Shown here piece by piece: positions 12,419 to 22,183 of a stretch of DNA of 64,000 nt. A program made the translations under genes and the position numbers. Position 1 is the stretch's first letter; every line of letters starts with the position of its first letter. The stretch is from assembly GCF_046630445.1 (NCBI RefSeq), contig NC_092335.1, forward strand, positions 631,353,501 through 631,417,500, read 5' to 3'. The notes below the pieces were generated by a model. That model did not search any database. It was not told the DNA's origin and saw only the letters and a list, made by a program, of their open reading frames with translations. The DNA is from Rutidosis leptorrhynchoides (lineage: Eukaryota; Streptophyta; Magnoliopsida; Asterales; Asteraceae).

Positions 12419-14310
12419 GAACCTGACGACGATGTTCAGGTACTTTTCGACTATCTTATTGAAACGTACTTATGATTGTGTTTAATGCATTTTGTGTTAG
12501 TGCATAGTGTGATGAGGGGTAGCGTTCCTTATGGAATTACCATATGTTGATGGTACGGTTGACGGGCGAAGGTGTAAGACTCGGTGTTTCCAAGCATTCC
12601 TTAGTGTTGGGCGAAAGATTTTAACCAAGCCACGAGAATGGGCTTTGGTGTTGTTTTGATAGCGCGAAGTTGCTTTAGTGTTGTGATGGGTGACATTGGA
12701 TGTATGGAACCCTCGAAGTCGAGCTTTTCGGTCTCGATGAATGTTGATAGTGGAGCCGGTGTGACGCGATGTCAGGTGCCTCTTTCATACATGCAAGCGT
12801 AACGTTTCGACTCCGACGGTATTGTGGCTACCTTGTATTTAGGGTACCGGAGAGAAACTCTTAGGTACATGAGTGACTAGGTGGAACTTTAACAAGTTCT
12901 GGCAATTGAAGGGTTGCAAGAATAAAGTTTGTGTAAATTGTGGTACACTTTTTGTTAGAAGTATTTAAGGATAGGTTAAGGTCCTTAGTATGCTCAAGGT
13001 TGGAGCAAGATATGGTGATGGGTAGTGTGAACCCAATTGTTGGTGAAGTCTACCTTTGGTAGCATTGTACGGTTATACAAAATGCGGTTATGGAGCGTAG
13101 TTCCAAGTGGGGGAGTTACACTCCCACGCGAGGAGGTTTTAGCGTGAGATTTCGGATGATGCTCATAGTGGAATCCGAAATTTGTGTCGGAACCTAGGTT
13201 TGGTTGATTTGTGGTAGAGTACAATTTCGGTTAAAATTGTGCTTATGATTTTGGATTTAAAATTATCACCGAGGTGGTAGTGTGGTAAATCTCATTGGGA
13301 GATAACGAATGTGTTAGACGAGCAAGGTGAAATCCCTCGGTTAAGGGATGTGCGTGCCGGATTCTCTTTTAGAGGACTATTGTTTTGTACCTATGTGCGA
13401 TATAGGTGGTTCTTGCTTGATTGTGTTGGCGTTGTGTACGCGTGCGTATGATGCGTGTATGTGTATAATGGATTTTCACTTGGGTGGATTAGTCGCGGTG
13501 TTTAAGACACCACCCGGGGGATTAGTGTTTACGCGGTGATTAAGTACACTAATGGATTTTTGTAATGAAATGCAATTTCGGTTAAATTATATGTATGTGG
13601 CGAGTGCTATCCAATTGCGAGGATACACTTTTCGTTGGCCACGATTGGAGTGTGATAAGTAGTAAGTGTTATCCGTTAGGATTCACTTTTCGTCGGCTAC
13701 TTATTGGTGTGTGGAATGCGTTTTCTGTTAGGAATCGCTTTTGTTTGGCCATGTTTGCGGAGAGGTAAGTGTGATCCATAAGGATGCGCTTTTTGTCGGC
13801 CTCTTGTTGCGTAGTGGTAAGTGGTTGACATTTGATCTACCACTTTTCGTCGGCCACGTACGCATAAGGATGTGGGACAAGTGGTATCCAATCGTGAGGA
13901 TTCACTTTTCGTCGGCTTCATTGTATTGTTTGTTGGCCATGTTATCGGTATGTTGTTACTTTAGCGATGTACATGACAAGGGTACGCTAAAGGTATTACT
14001 AACTGGGTACGAGATTTGGAATGTTAGCTTGATTATGTCATGCAGTCGAGGCATGAGTTCGTTTCGGTTCGGGGACGAAGCGAGATTTAGTACTCGGTAT
14101 AGTAGAATTGGTGAATCACGGATGATGATTTTAATCGGAAAGGTAACTTTGTGTAAAGTCGCCTAAAAGGAATTGTGTGAAATCTTCGGATTCGATGAAA
14201 TGGTTGTGGACATCGAGTTTGGGCGTATGTCGGGGGACCATGGATCGTGGTTCTTGTTAGTTAAGCGGCGAGGATCACGAGGACGTGATCGATTCTAAGT
14301 GGGGTAGAGT
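12419..14310 (+). other. non-coding 3' interior of pol-less element with hairpin units
   Basis: 1.9 kb between gag and the 3' LTR. I find no pol motif in any frame; the short ORFs here do not match anything I know. The part 13593-13925 holds about five more units of the hairpin repeat found in the LTRs, for example AAGTAG...CTACTT near 13655 and GCGTAGTGG...CCACGTACGC near 13807. It ends with a purine-rich tract before the LTR. Confidence 0.7.
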
Positions 14311-16732
14311 TGTAAGACCCTAATATTTATTGTACGTAGTGTATTAATGATGTACGTTTAGTGGGCAAAGCATTGTGTAATTAAACAAAGTTCAGAATCT
14401 GCCCAGACTAGGGTGCTCGCCGCGCACCATAAGGTGAGCGCGCCGCGCACAGTCCCTGCGACAGAATTCTGCCTTTTGCCTTTTTGAGTTAAGTGAAGGG
14501 TATTTTGGTCTTTTCATATGAGGCCGGATGTGTAGCCGTATTACCAGTTTTGGATCATATTTCAAGTCCACAAACACTCTCATTTCATTCTTAGAGAGAG
14601 AGAGAGAGAGAGAGAGATTTCTTGATAGAGATTTGGTGATTTGGGGAAGAAGGAGCTTGGATTGATCAAAAGCTCAAGTGTTAAAGTTGTTCATCTCCTC
14701 CTTGGCTACGTTTTGATAGTGTTGGTAAGTTCTAACTCTGAATTTCAATTGTTAGATTTGAATTCCAAGTTAGGGTTTTGACTTGTGTGTTCTTGAGTAA
14801 ACCCACTAGTTGATAATTGGGTGTTTGAGCTAGTAAATGATGTTGATAGCTTTTGTTGGTGGGTTTTGGGTTGGATGATGAAATTGGTTAGTTGATAATC
14901 ATTTTCGGGTGTTAATATCACTAGTTAACTTAGGTTAAAAGTGATTAATTGTGTAAACTTGCAAATGGGTGTTTTGACTTGAGGTTTGGTCAAAATGGGT
15001 TTTGTGTAAATTGATGTAAGTAAGATGTTTTGATGATGAAACCTAGAGTAAAATAGGTTGTTGGAACATAATCACTAGTCGATTGTGATTTTGGGTGTTT
15101 CGGGTGATATTTGACTTAGTCAAATTGGAGGTAAGTGCTAATGGGTCGAAATTGCACTTATTGGTGTTTTGGGCATAAGCTAGAGTGTTTAGCTTATTTG
15201 TTTGTAAATTACTTAGGTGATTTGCATTGGACAATTTTGGAGCTCAAGTAGGATTGCTTTTCAAGTAATCAAGGTGAGTGGAATATTTATACGCTTATGT
15301 ATATAATTTGGTTGCTTGTGTGCGATGTTGTAAGTGACATCCATTAGGAATCACTTTCGTGGACCACAATTGAGTTGGGAAATATAGTGAGTGATATCCG
15401 TGTGGATAGCTCTTCGTTGGCTATATTCGTTTTGTGTTTATAGCGAGTGATAAACGTATGACCTATCGCTCTTTGTCGGCCACGCGTGTATATATGGTGT
15501 TTGGAATGTGGTGAGTTATATCCGAAAGGAATGACTCTTTGTAGACCACGATTGGAGGTGAGCATGTGACGAGTGATTAACGTTCGACCTATCACTCTTC
15601 GTCGGTCACATGTGTGTGTTTGGGCATGTAGCGAGTGATTAACGTTTGACCTATCACTCTTCGTCGGCTACATGTGTATGTTTAGATATGTGGTGAGTGA
15701 TTAATGTTTGACCTATCGCTCTTCGTCGGCCACATATGTGTGTTGGGGTAAGTGGTGAGTGTTATCCGTTTGGGGATCCGCTCTTCGTTGGCCACATATT
15801 GTGGGATGTTAAGCGGTTTCACTTTTCGTCGGCCATCCTTGTGATTGAGGTAAGTGTTAACATTTCGGTTGCACTTTTCGTCATCTTCATGGTGCGTAGT
15901 GGTGAGTAGTTAACGATTTTGACCTACTACTCTTCGTCGGCCACGTACGCGTGCGATGGGCGGTGAGTAGTTAACGTATTTGACCTACTACTCTTCGTCG
16001 GCCACCATCGAGTCGAATGTCGACATTGGGTTTATTGGGATGTGTAAGTTTTTAGCATTGTAAGTATTTATTTTTGGCATATATTATTGTTGAGATCTCT
16101 ATGCTAATGATGTTACATTGTTGTACGTACGATTAATCATTTATTCGTTTGCGGTTTACTAATGTTATTGTGTTGTTGTGTAGGTGTATGCAAGTAATTG
16201 GATTATGTATGTATGCGTATAAGTATTGCATTCACTAAGCATTAGCTTACCCTCTCGTTGTTTACATTTTTAGGTTCGAAGGCGGATGTGGCAAGGGTAT
16301 GCTCGGGAATTAGATGATTTTCTCTTTTGATTCTTGCTTGGATTACTTTTGGATTCGACTTAGGATTGGGTAGTTTATCCCCAAACATCATGCTGTAGTC
16401 TTGTTTGGAAACTAAACTCATTGGTCGAATTTGTATTTTGTACTTAAAGGGGTAATTAGGGCATATGTGGGCCCGGCGTCGTAAAACTCTTTTTATTATG
16501 GAAATGTGATATTTTTAACTATTAAAAGATGTTGTGAAAACCGTTTGATCTAAATGTGTCGGGAAGTCGAAGATCTTTTCGCGTGAAATGGAAAAAGTGG
16601 ACAGCGGGCTGCCAGGCCCTGTGCGCGCCGCGCATAGGTGGGTGTGCGCGCCGCGCACCCCTCCTGGTCAGCCCTGCTTTAAATTTTTTTTTATGCTGCA
16701 ATATTGGAAGGATAACGGGTTGGGTTGTTACA
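14311..16732 (+). repeat. 3' LTR of pol-less element
   Basis: 2.42 kb, collinear with the 5' LTR. The hairpin array recurs at about 15322-16010. This LTR has an extra partner for each GC-rich palindromic motif (two near 14408-14455 and two near 16622-16658, against one each in the 5' LTR). It ends at 16732 and is followed by the AATCT duplication. Confidence 0.92.
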
Positions 16733-17547
16733 AATCTATACATGTTCATTAACATATTATAAGTTTTGATAATTGAACGAATTTATAGTTTATCAAACTC
16801 AAAATATTATTTATTTCAGGGGTTATATTATATTTGAATTATCATGGCAATCGAAAATATTATATTATTTCACATAGCTTTTCAATACTTGTAAAATCAG
16901 ATTATAGCGTTTATAAAGCTTTAACATATGATAAGACAGTCAACTTTAATAATTGTTCAACAAAACGAGACGTGCCTTATATAGAAATTCATTTACTCGA
17001 TTAGTAATATCTAAAAATCCAATTTATCAATCTCATAGACAAGTTGTTTAAATATTAATTTACAGTTTCAAACACAATTTCAATTAACGTCAAACATAAT
17101 TCAGTTGACCATATCTTTTAATCCGTTCATCGAAATCACGCGATTTCTAAATGAAAAGTTAATAATTTTTCGTCAGCTTTCTAAAAACATGCATATCATA
17201 TACCTTATCTCAGTAGCATATGTATCAAATTCATAATTCATCAAAACTATCTAATGATGAAAATTAAAACATACAAGCATGCATAAACATATATACTCGA
17301 GCACTAGACATGGATACACTATTAATATATAAAAGATAAGATGTGAATGCTCACGTATCAATATTGTAATTCAATATTGTAGGAAAGTACGTAGACGCGA
17401 CGGAGATGATAAACACTAGATTGTCCTCACGAGCATACCCCCGAACCATACCCATAACCTCCATAGCTATAATCCATAATTTCCTTAGCTCTATCCCTCT
17501 CGAAAAATCCATTTTGAAAACATGCGAGCATGACCTCGTCGTAGTGT

Positions 17548-17625
17548 TTTATGTATAATACTAATAATAATACTACTACTACTAATAATAATAATAATAT
17601 TATTAATAATAATTATAATTTATAT
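17548..17625. repeat. TAA/TAC trinucleotide microsatellite
   Basis: Run of imperfect ATAATA and CTACTA trinucleotides inside the older LTR. Confidence 0.85.
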
Positions 17626-17779
17626 ATAAATAGAAAGGTTCGAGAGATAGATGTTTGAAATGAATGAATCACAAACTGCAAAAACGTTCGATTTATAAGC
17701 ACTTGACACCACCTACCACACCATGCGATCGCATGGGGTCTGAGTCTCATGCGATCGCATGCGATAACCTGGTTGAATT

Positions 17780-17837
17780 ATCATGTGCTGTAAAGTAAGG
17801 CCATGCGATCGCATGGCCTTACTTTACAGCACATGAT
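17780..17837. repeat. 58-bp perfect palindrome
   Basis: The two 29-base halves are exact reverse complements with no spacer. The left half begins ATCATGTGCTGTAAAG and the centre is GGCCATGCGATCGCATGGCC. Two further CATGCGATCGCATG copies lie just to the left (about 17723 and 17748). It can extrude as a cruciform or fold as a hairpin in RNA. Confidence 0.95.
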
Positions 17838-19200
17838 TTGCAAATCTCTTACCGACACCATATTTATGTAATGTGAATACTTATATATATTATTTAATAT
17901 ATAATATATTTAATCTTTAGAATTAATTAAATATTATATTATATTCTCGTTCATAGTTGATTTTTAATTTTTACACCGATGAATTGTACGTTGACGCTCG
18001 ACTTACGTACTGGTTCCGGTTTTTTGAACGCATTTTCGTACGCTTAGAAAACTGGTACTTTACGTTTCATGTAATGTACCTTTATCAATAACAAGACTCA
18101 AATCAATGAAAAATTATCCCACTCAAAGTATAACTTATTCATTTGAGTGTTTTGGTCATTTGCTTCTATAAATCGACGCTCGTTATTTACCAATATATAT
18201 TATAATAATACTATTTTAAATCCAAAACGTTTTACGACTAATTTAATATTATATTTTATCACTTTGTAAAATAATGATATTATTATTTAAAAATATAAAC
18301 TTATATATTTTAGAAATAGTTACTTACTAATATAATATTTAGTTTTTCAAAAACTAATTATATTTCAATCGATTAGATATTATTATCTCACCTTACGTTT
18401 TACGCTCTAGTACATAATTTTATATGATTCATTTATGCGCCAATTTTTAATTTAACTTCTCAAACGTTCTAATTAACATATCTATAAATCAATCGAATCA
18501 ATAAACAAGTGTTACAATCGTTTACTTAACTTATCGATATTATTTTCTAAGTTATCTATATTCTCTAATTTTACTTTTACATTAAATAATATGAAGGTTA
18601 AATAGTTTATCTTATCAAAAGTCACGAGGCAATTAATGTAAGGCATGTATTGGAATTCAACAGGAATTTCCACCAATCTGTCTAGCTCTCGCTACTTGAC
18701 ACTTTGTCCTTACTCGAAGATCACTTTACCATTTATTCCGAATACCGTTAAAAAGGAAAGGTTTCCTAAATCAAGTTGGACCTCTCAACAGAGATCCGTA
18801 ATCATATCACAATGTATCTGATAATTCAATCATTTGATATTATCTTCTAATTCCGTTGATAAATATCTTGAAATAATTACGTTCATGTAAAGTATTATTC
18901 ATCTAATACTTTGTTAACGTTCTCAAGTCATATAATAAACTTCGTAACTTATTTTCATATTAATCAAACATTTAATGTTTCATTAATGTTTCTCAATTTA
19001 ATAATCACACATATGTATATATTCATACATATCTATTTACACATAATTGTTCATGAATCGTCGAGAGCAGTCGAAGGGTAAATGAATATATGAACACAGT
19101 TCAAAGTTTTTGAGATTTCAACATTACAGACTTTGCTTATCATGTCGGAAACATATAAAGATCAAGTTTAAATTTGTTTAGAAATTTCCGGGTTGTCACA

Positions 19201-19745
19201 ACATGGATGAAAAGTTTCATCCATGGATATATCCATTACCACCCGAAATACATACACAAATACATAAATAAAGATATATGCTTACGTATTTACTATTACA
19301 AGTTCATTTACCGTTAGATTTATATTTTGCTTTCAACCTTATAATGCAATAACTATAATATATTACAATAAAACACGCATATCTAATAAAATAAACTTAC
19401 AATTTTCATATTTAATTTTTCATAATCCATGTTTTATAGTAAAATTTAACAAATTTTGTTATATCTTCGACAAATATTACACATTCTTATGGATAGATTT
19501 TAAATATGTCATGTTATATTTATTTCCGCTATACTACATTTTTATTCTAATCGCATATTAGAAAATATCATAACATTTTTTAATACCCATTGGATATCCA
19601 TTAACCCGCTTAATCCACTGGATATGGATATGGATGGATGACCTGAAACTAAACGGATATGGATATGGATATAGATGAACAAAAACTAAATGGATATGGA
19701 TGTGGATACGGCATCACCCGCTCCATATCCGATCCATTGCCATCG
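19201..19745. other. AT-rich interval with GGATAT-rich tract, no gene seen
   Basis: No supportable ORF. The part from about 19585 to 19735 is rich in GGATATGGATATGGATG-type text on both strands, a degenerate short repeat. An inverted pair (CATGGATGAAA...TTTCATCCATG) sits at 19202-19226, directly next to the LTR edge. It may be a decayed element end, but I cannot assign a family. Confidence 0.5.
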
Positions 19746-20234
19746 CTAGGTGGGAGGGTTAAATATTGGGCGTCTTAAAACAAAAAATCTCGCTTTATTG
19801 GAAACATGGTGGTGGAGGTTTAAAATCGAAACCAATTCTTTGTGAGTCAAATTAATTCGTAGTAAATATGGTGTTCATGGCAACCTACCGTCGGATTGTG
19901 GGGTATCTCATATTTCGTCTCTGGGAACTTGAAATAACATAATTCGTGCAGGAAAGAAATTGAAAATTTTCAGGTACACTTTGCCTCATCATTCTCGAGA
20001 AAAATTGGAGATGGCGGCTCAACTCTATTTTGGCATGATCTTTGGATTGGAAACTCCGCTCTAAAAATTCTATATCCTAGGCTGTTCCGACTTGATTCAA
20101 GGGATGATTCCACTGTTAAAGACCGACTTGGCGATGTTTCTGCCGAAGTCCGAGCTGCAGCACCTTTCCCTTCGCAACAGGCTGCTGCAAACTCGCTGTT
20201 TCGCGAGGGTGTAGCTTCGGATCAGGCTGCTTGG

Positions 20235-20803
20235 ATGTCCAGGGGCTGGATCAGACGGCCTTCTGGCCGGGTTCTCGACGAGTTAAACAACCTTGTACAC
20301 CTTATTGGCTCTGTGGTTTTAGATTCAAACAAAGAGGATTCGTGGTATTGGAATTTATCTTCAAACGGGGGTTTTACGATAAAAAAAATTAACCTCAATC
20401 ATCGAAGAATATGTTTTTGCTGAAGCTTTCGTTCGTGGAGAAAAAACTATTCGCAACGCTCTAGTTCCAAAAAAGGTGAAAATTTTGGTATGGCGGGCGA
20501 TAAAGAAAAGACTACCCGTCAGATTTGAATTGGACAAAAGAGGAATTGACCTTCATAGTGTTAGATGCCCCTTGTGTGATGACGACATTGAAACAATGGA
20601 TCATTCCTTTGTTTTTTGTAGTCACGCGCAAGAGGTTTGGAATCAGGTGTTTGGTTGGTGGAAATTTTGAATCTTCACTCCGTATAGTATCAAGGAAGTG
20701 CTTCATGATCATCCTTTGCAAGTCGGATCGGCTATGGGTGCTAGAATTTGGCAAGCGGTCGTTTGGGTTAGCGCCTAATTGATTTGGAAAAATAGAAATA
20801 ACA
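20235..20803 (+). pseudogene. LINE reverse-transcriptase zinc-binding (zf-RVT) relic
   Basis: Decayed C-terminal region of LINE ORF2. The visible zf-RVT pattern is Ser-Trp-Tyr-Trp-Asn...Gly-Gly-Phe-Thr-Ile-Lys-Lys, then Pro-Lys-Lys-Val-Lys-Ile-Leu-Val-Trp-Arg, then Cys-Pro-Leu-Cys-Asp-Asp...Thr-Met-Asp-His-Ser-Phe-Val-Phe-Cys with zinc-ligand-like Cys and His. Frame changes at an A8 run near 20381, and stop codons occur after Trp-Trp-Lys-Phe (20670) and before Leu-Ile-Trp-Lys-Asn-Arg-Asn (about 20778). The copy is therefore dead. Its role in an active LINE would be nucleic-acid binding during target-primed reverse transcription. Confidence 0.8.
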
Positions 20804-20870
20804 TGGTATTCAAAGGCAAAAGGTGGAATGCCCCGGTTGCTCTCAACGAAATTCAAGTTCTTTCCTTCGA

Positions 20871-21187
20871 ACCATTCCAGCGGTGGCTGAGTGGTATCCT
20901 TGGTTTCACTTCGGTGGGGCCAGGGCAAGGGGTAGAGTGGATTCAAGTTCGAATCCCACTCTTTAAAAATACCCGTGGTAGGCTTACTTACCATAAGCCG
21001 GGTTGCCCCTGGAAAGGTTTTACCGACCTATTCAGGACCCAGATCCGACCCGCCTGCCCCTCGGGATGGTTTAAGGTTCGGATCCCTGTAATATGGTTCG
21101 GGTTTCCTGCCCGAACGCGTGTGTATCTGCAAATGATGACTAGGCTTCGGTCCGGACTGATGCAAGCTTGCCGTTCAAAAAAAAAAA
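20871..21187 (+). mobile_element. tRNA-derived SINE inside the LINE
   Basis: About 317 bp with a tRNA-like head: A-box-like GTGGCTGAGTGGTATCC near 20882 and B-box GTTCGAATCCC near 20947, followed by a tRNA-unrelated body and an A tail (21177-21187). It is flanked by a direct repeat AGTTCTTTCCTTCGA at 20856-20870 and 21187-21201, a target duplication of about 15 bp typical of LINE-mobilised insertions. The short ORFs across it are spurious. Confidence 0.88.
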
Positions 21188-21428
21188 GTTCTTTCCTTCG
21201 AGTGGATTTCAAGGAGAGCTAAAGGTGTCAACATCGATTGATACGAGTGGCTCTCACTTAGCTTAGTCGTTGTACTCTGAGGCGATGCGAACTCGGCATC
21301 CCTATTTTGTCTTGTATGTGTTGATATGCTTTTGCCTTGTTTTGGGTGGCATCTTCTTGGGCCAGCCCTTTCCCTGTAAGACGCTTCTTTTTTAATATAA
21401 TTCCTGCCTTCCGAAAAGAAAAAAAAAA

Positions 21429-21722
21429 GTACAAACACAACCAATTAAATAAAAACTTTTACGGGCGCTGAGGCAGACTTAAGACCTTAGAAAATTTATT
21501 AAAATAAACAACACCTATAAAAAGTCTAAAATAGTTATCGACAACTCGACATCACTACCCTTTGTTACCAAATAAAACATGAACAAAATTAAGGAAACAC
21601 ACGAGGAAGGAAGTAATAAATATTCCAATCAAAACACAAATAAAAAACAACACTTGGTTTACACGGTTGCAACACGGTCCCACTTTGACAACCGTTATTT
21701 ACCCCCTAAAAATCCTTCCCTA
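21429..21722. other. intergenic, no gene seen
   Basis: AT-rich unique-looking sequence between the LINE tail and the MITE upstream of the PP2C gene. I see no ORF, RNA gene or repeat that I can support. Confidence 0.5.
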
Positions 21723-21725
21723 TAA

Positions 21726-22107
21726 GACCACTCCCAACGCTTCTTCCTCGGACCGCCATTCTTGCTTGTCCTCGAGGGCTCCATTGGCAATTGTATGCCC
21801 TCACAAGCCCTCACCTCGCCCTCACTTCTCTCGCCCTGCAACTTTTCTTCCCCAAGACTTCTTCCAGCACGAGCTTCTTTTCTCTTTCTTTAATTCTTTG
21901 CATTATTTACTTGTACCTCAGCATAAACACCTTGTACCTTATGTATTTAATTAATTTTGTGGGGTATGTGATGAGGATGAAGTATATCATGGTTGGCAAT
22001 GGTGTGTTATGGGAGTGTTATGGGAGGAAGTGGTGAGAAAGGAGGAGAGAGAAAGCTGATGTGGCGCTGAGGAAGTGCCCATGACGGCGTCATGGTTGGG
22101 AGTGGTC
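21726..22107. mobile_element. Harbinger/Tourist-type MITE upstream of PP2C
   Basis: 382-bp non-coding element with terminal inverted repeats GACCACTCCCAAC and GTTGGGAGTGGTC, flanked by a TAA duplication (21723-21725 and 22108-22110), the signature of PIF/Harbinger elements. It ends only 76 bases before the PP2C start codon, so it probably forms part of the promoter or 5' UTR. An interior segment GCTGATGTGGCGCTGA is shared, in inverse orientation, with the MITE at 50040-50377. Confidence 0.82.
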
Positions 22108-22183
22108 TAAATACCAAACCTAAAAAAACACATATAAGTCATGAAATAATAAATCCAAACGTTAGAAAACGAATAAAGTAAAA

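Larger units (their letters stand above)
8636..16732 (+). mobile_element. pol-less (non-autonomous) gypsy-type LTR retrotransposon
   Basis: Complete insertion with both LTRs (8636-11001 and 14311-16732), the 5-bp target duplication AATCT (8631-8635 and 16733-16737), a tRNA-Met-type primer site at 11004 (TGGTATCAGAGC) and a purine-rich tract AGTGGGGTAGAG just before the 3' LTR. The 3.3-kb interior has a gag with two zinc knuckles but no recognisable protease, RT, RNase H or integrase, so mobility would need enzymes from another element. The gag is broken, with about three breaks. The LTRs differ by scattered substitutions and small indels, so the insertion is not recent, but it is younger than the element it splits. 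Confidence 0.92.
16738..19200 (-). repeat. LTR of an older minus-strand retrotransposon
   Basis: AT-rich block whose right edge, read on the minus strand, starts TGTGACAACCCGGAAATTTC, which I recognise as a typical plant LTR start. To the right of 19200 there is no clear purine tract, so this is more likely a 5' LTR or solo LTR than a 3' one. It contains a trinucleotide microsatellite near 17555-17620 and GCGATCGC palindromes with a 58-bp perfect palindrome. No coding sequence is seen. Its left end cannot be placed with confidence; the interrupted text continues at 8510-8635. Confidence 0.6.
19746..21428 (+). mobile_element. 5'-truncated LINE (L1-type) with poly-A tail
   Basis: Plus-strand relic of the C-terminal part of a plant LINE ORF2, ending in an A-rich tail at about 21414-21428. 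Translated pieces run from Gly-Arg-Leu-Lys-Thr-Lys-Asn-Leu-Ala-Leu-Leu to the zinc-binding domain. The 5' part (endonuclease and RT core) is absent, as is typical of incomplete reverse transcription. I could not find a convincing target duplication. A SINE (20871-21187) interrupts it near the 3' end; the text resumes after it with Phe-Glu-Trp-Ile-Ser-Arg-Arg-Ala-Lys-Gly. Confidence 0.82.

Noticed and set aside
20882-20957. tRNA gene suggested by A and B boxes
   Set aside because: The head is followed by a long unrelated body, an A tail and a target duplication, so it is a SINE.
20779-21222. 147-residue ORF across the SINE
   Set aside because: It runs through LINE relic, SINE and A tail; composition and context show no gene.
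21667-22036. ORFs of 81-95 residues upstream of PP2C
   Set aside because: They lie within a MITE and show no domain or codon pattern.
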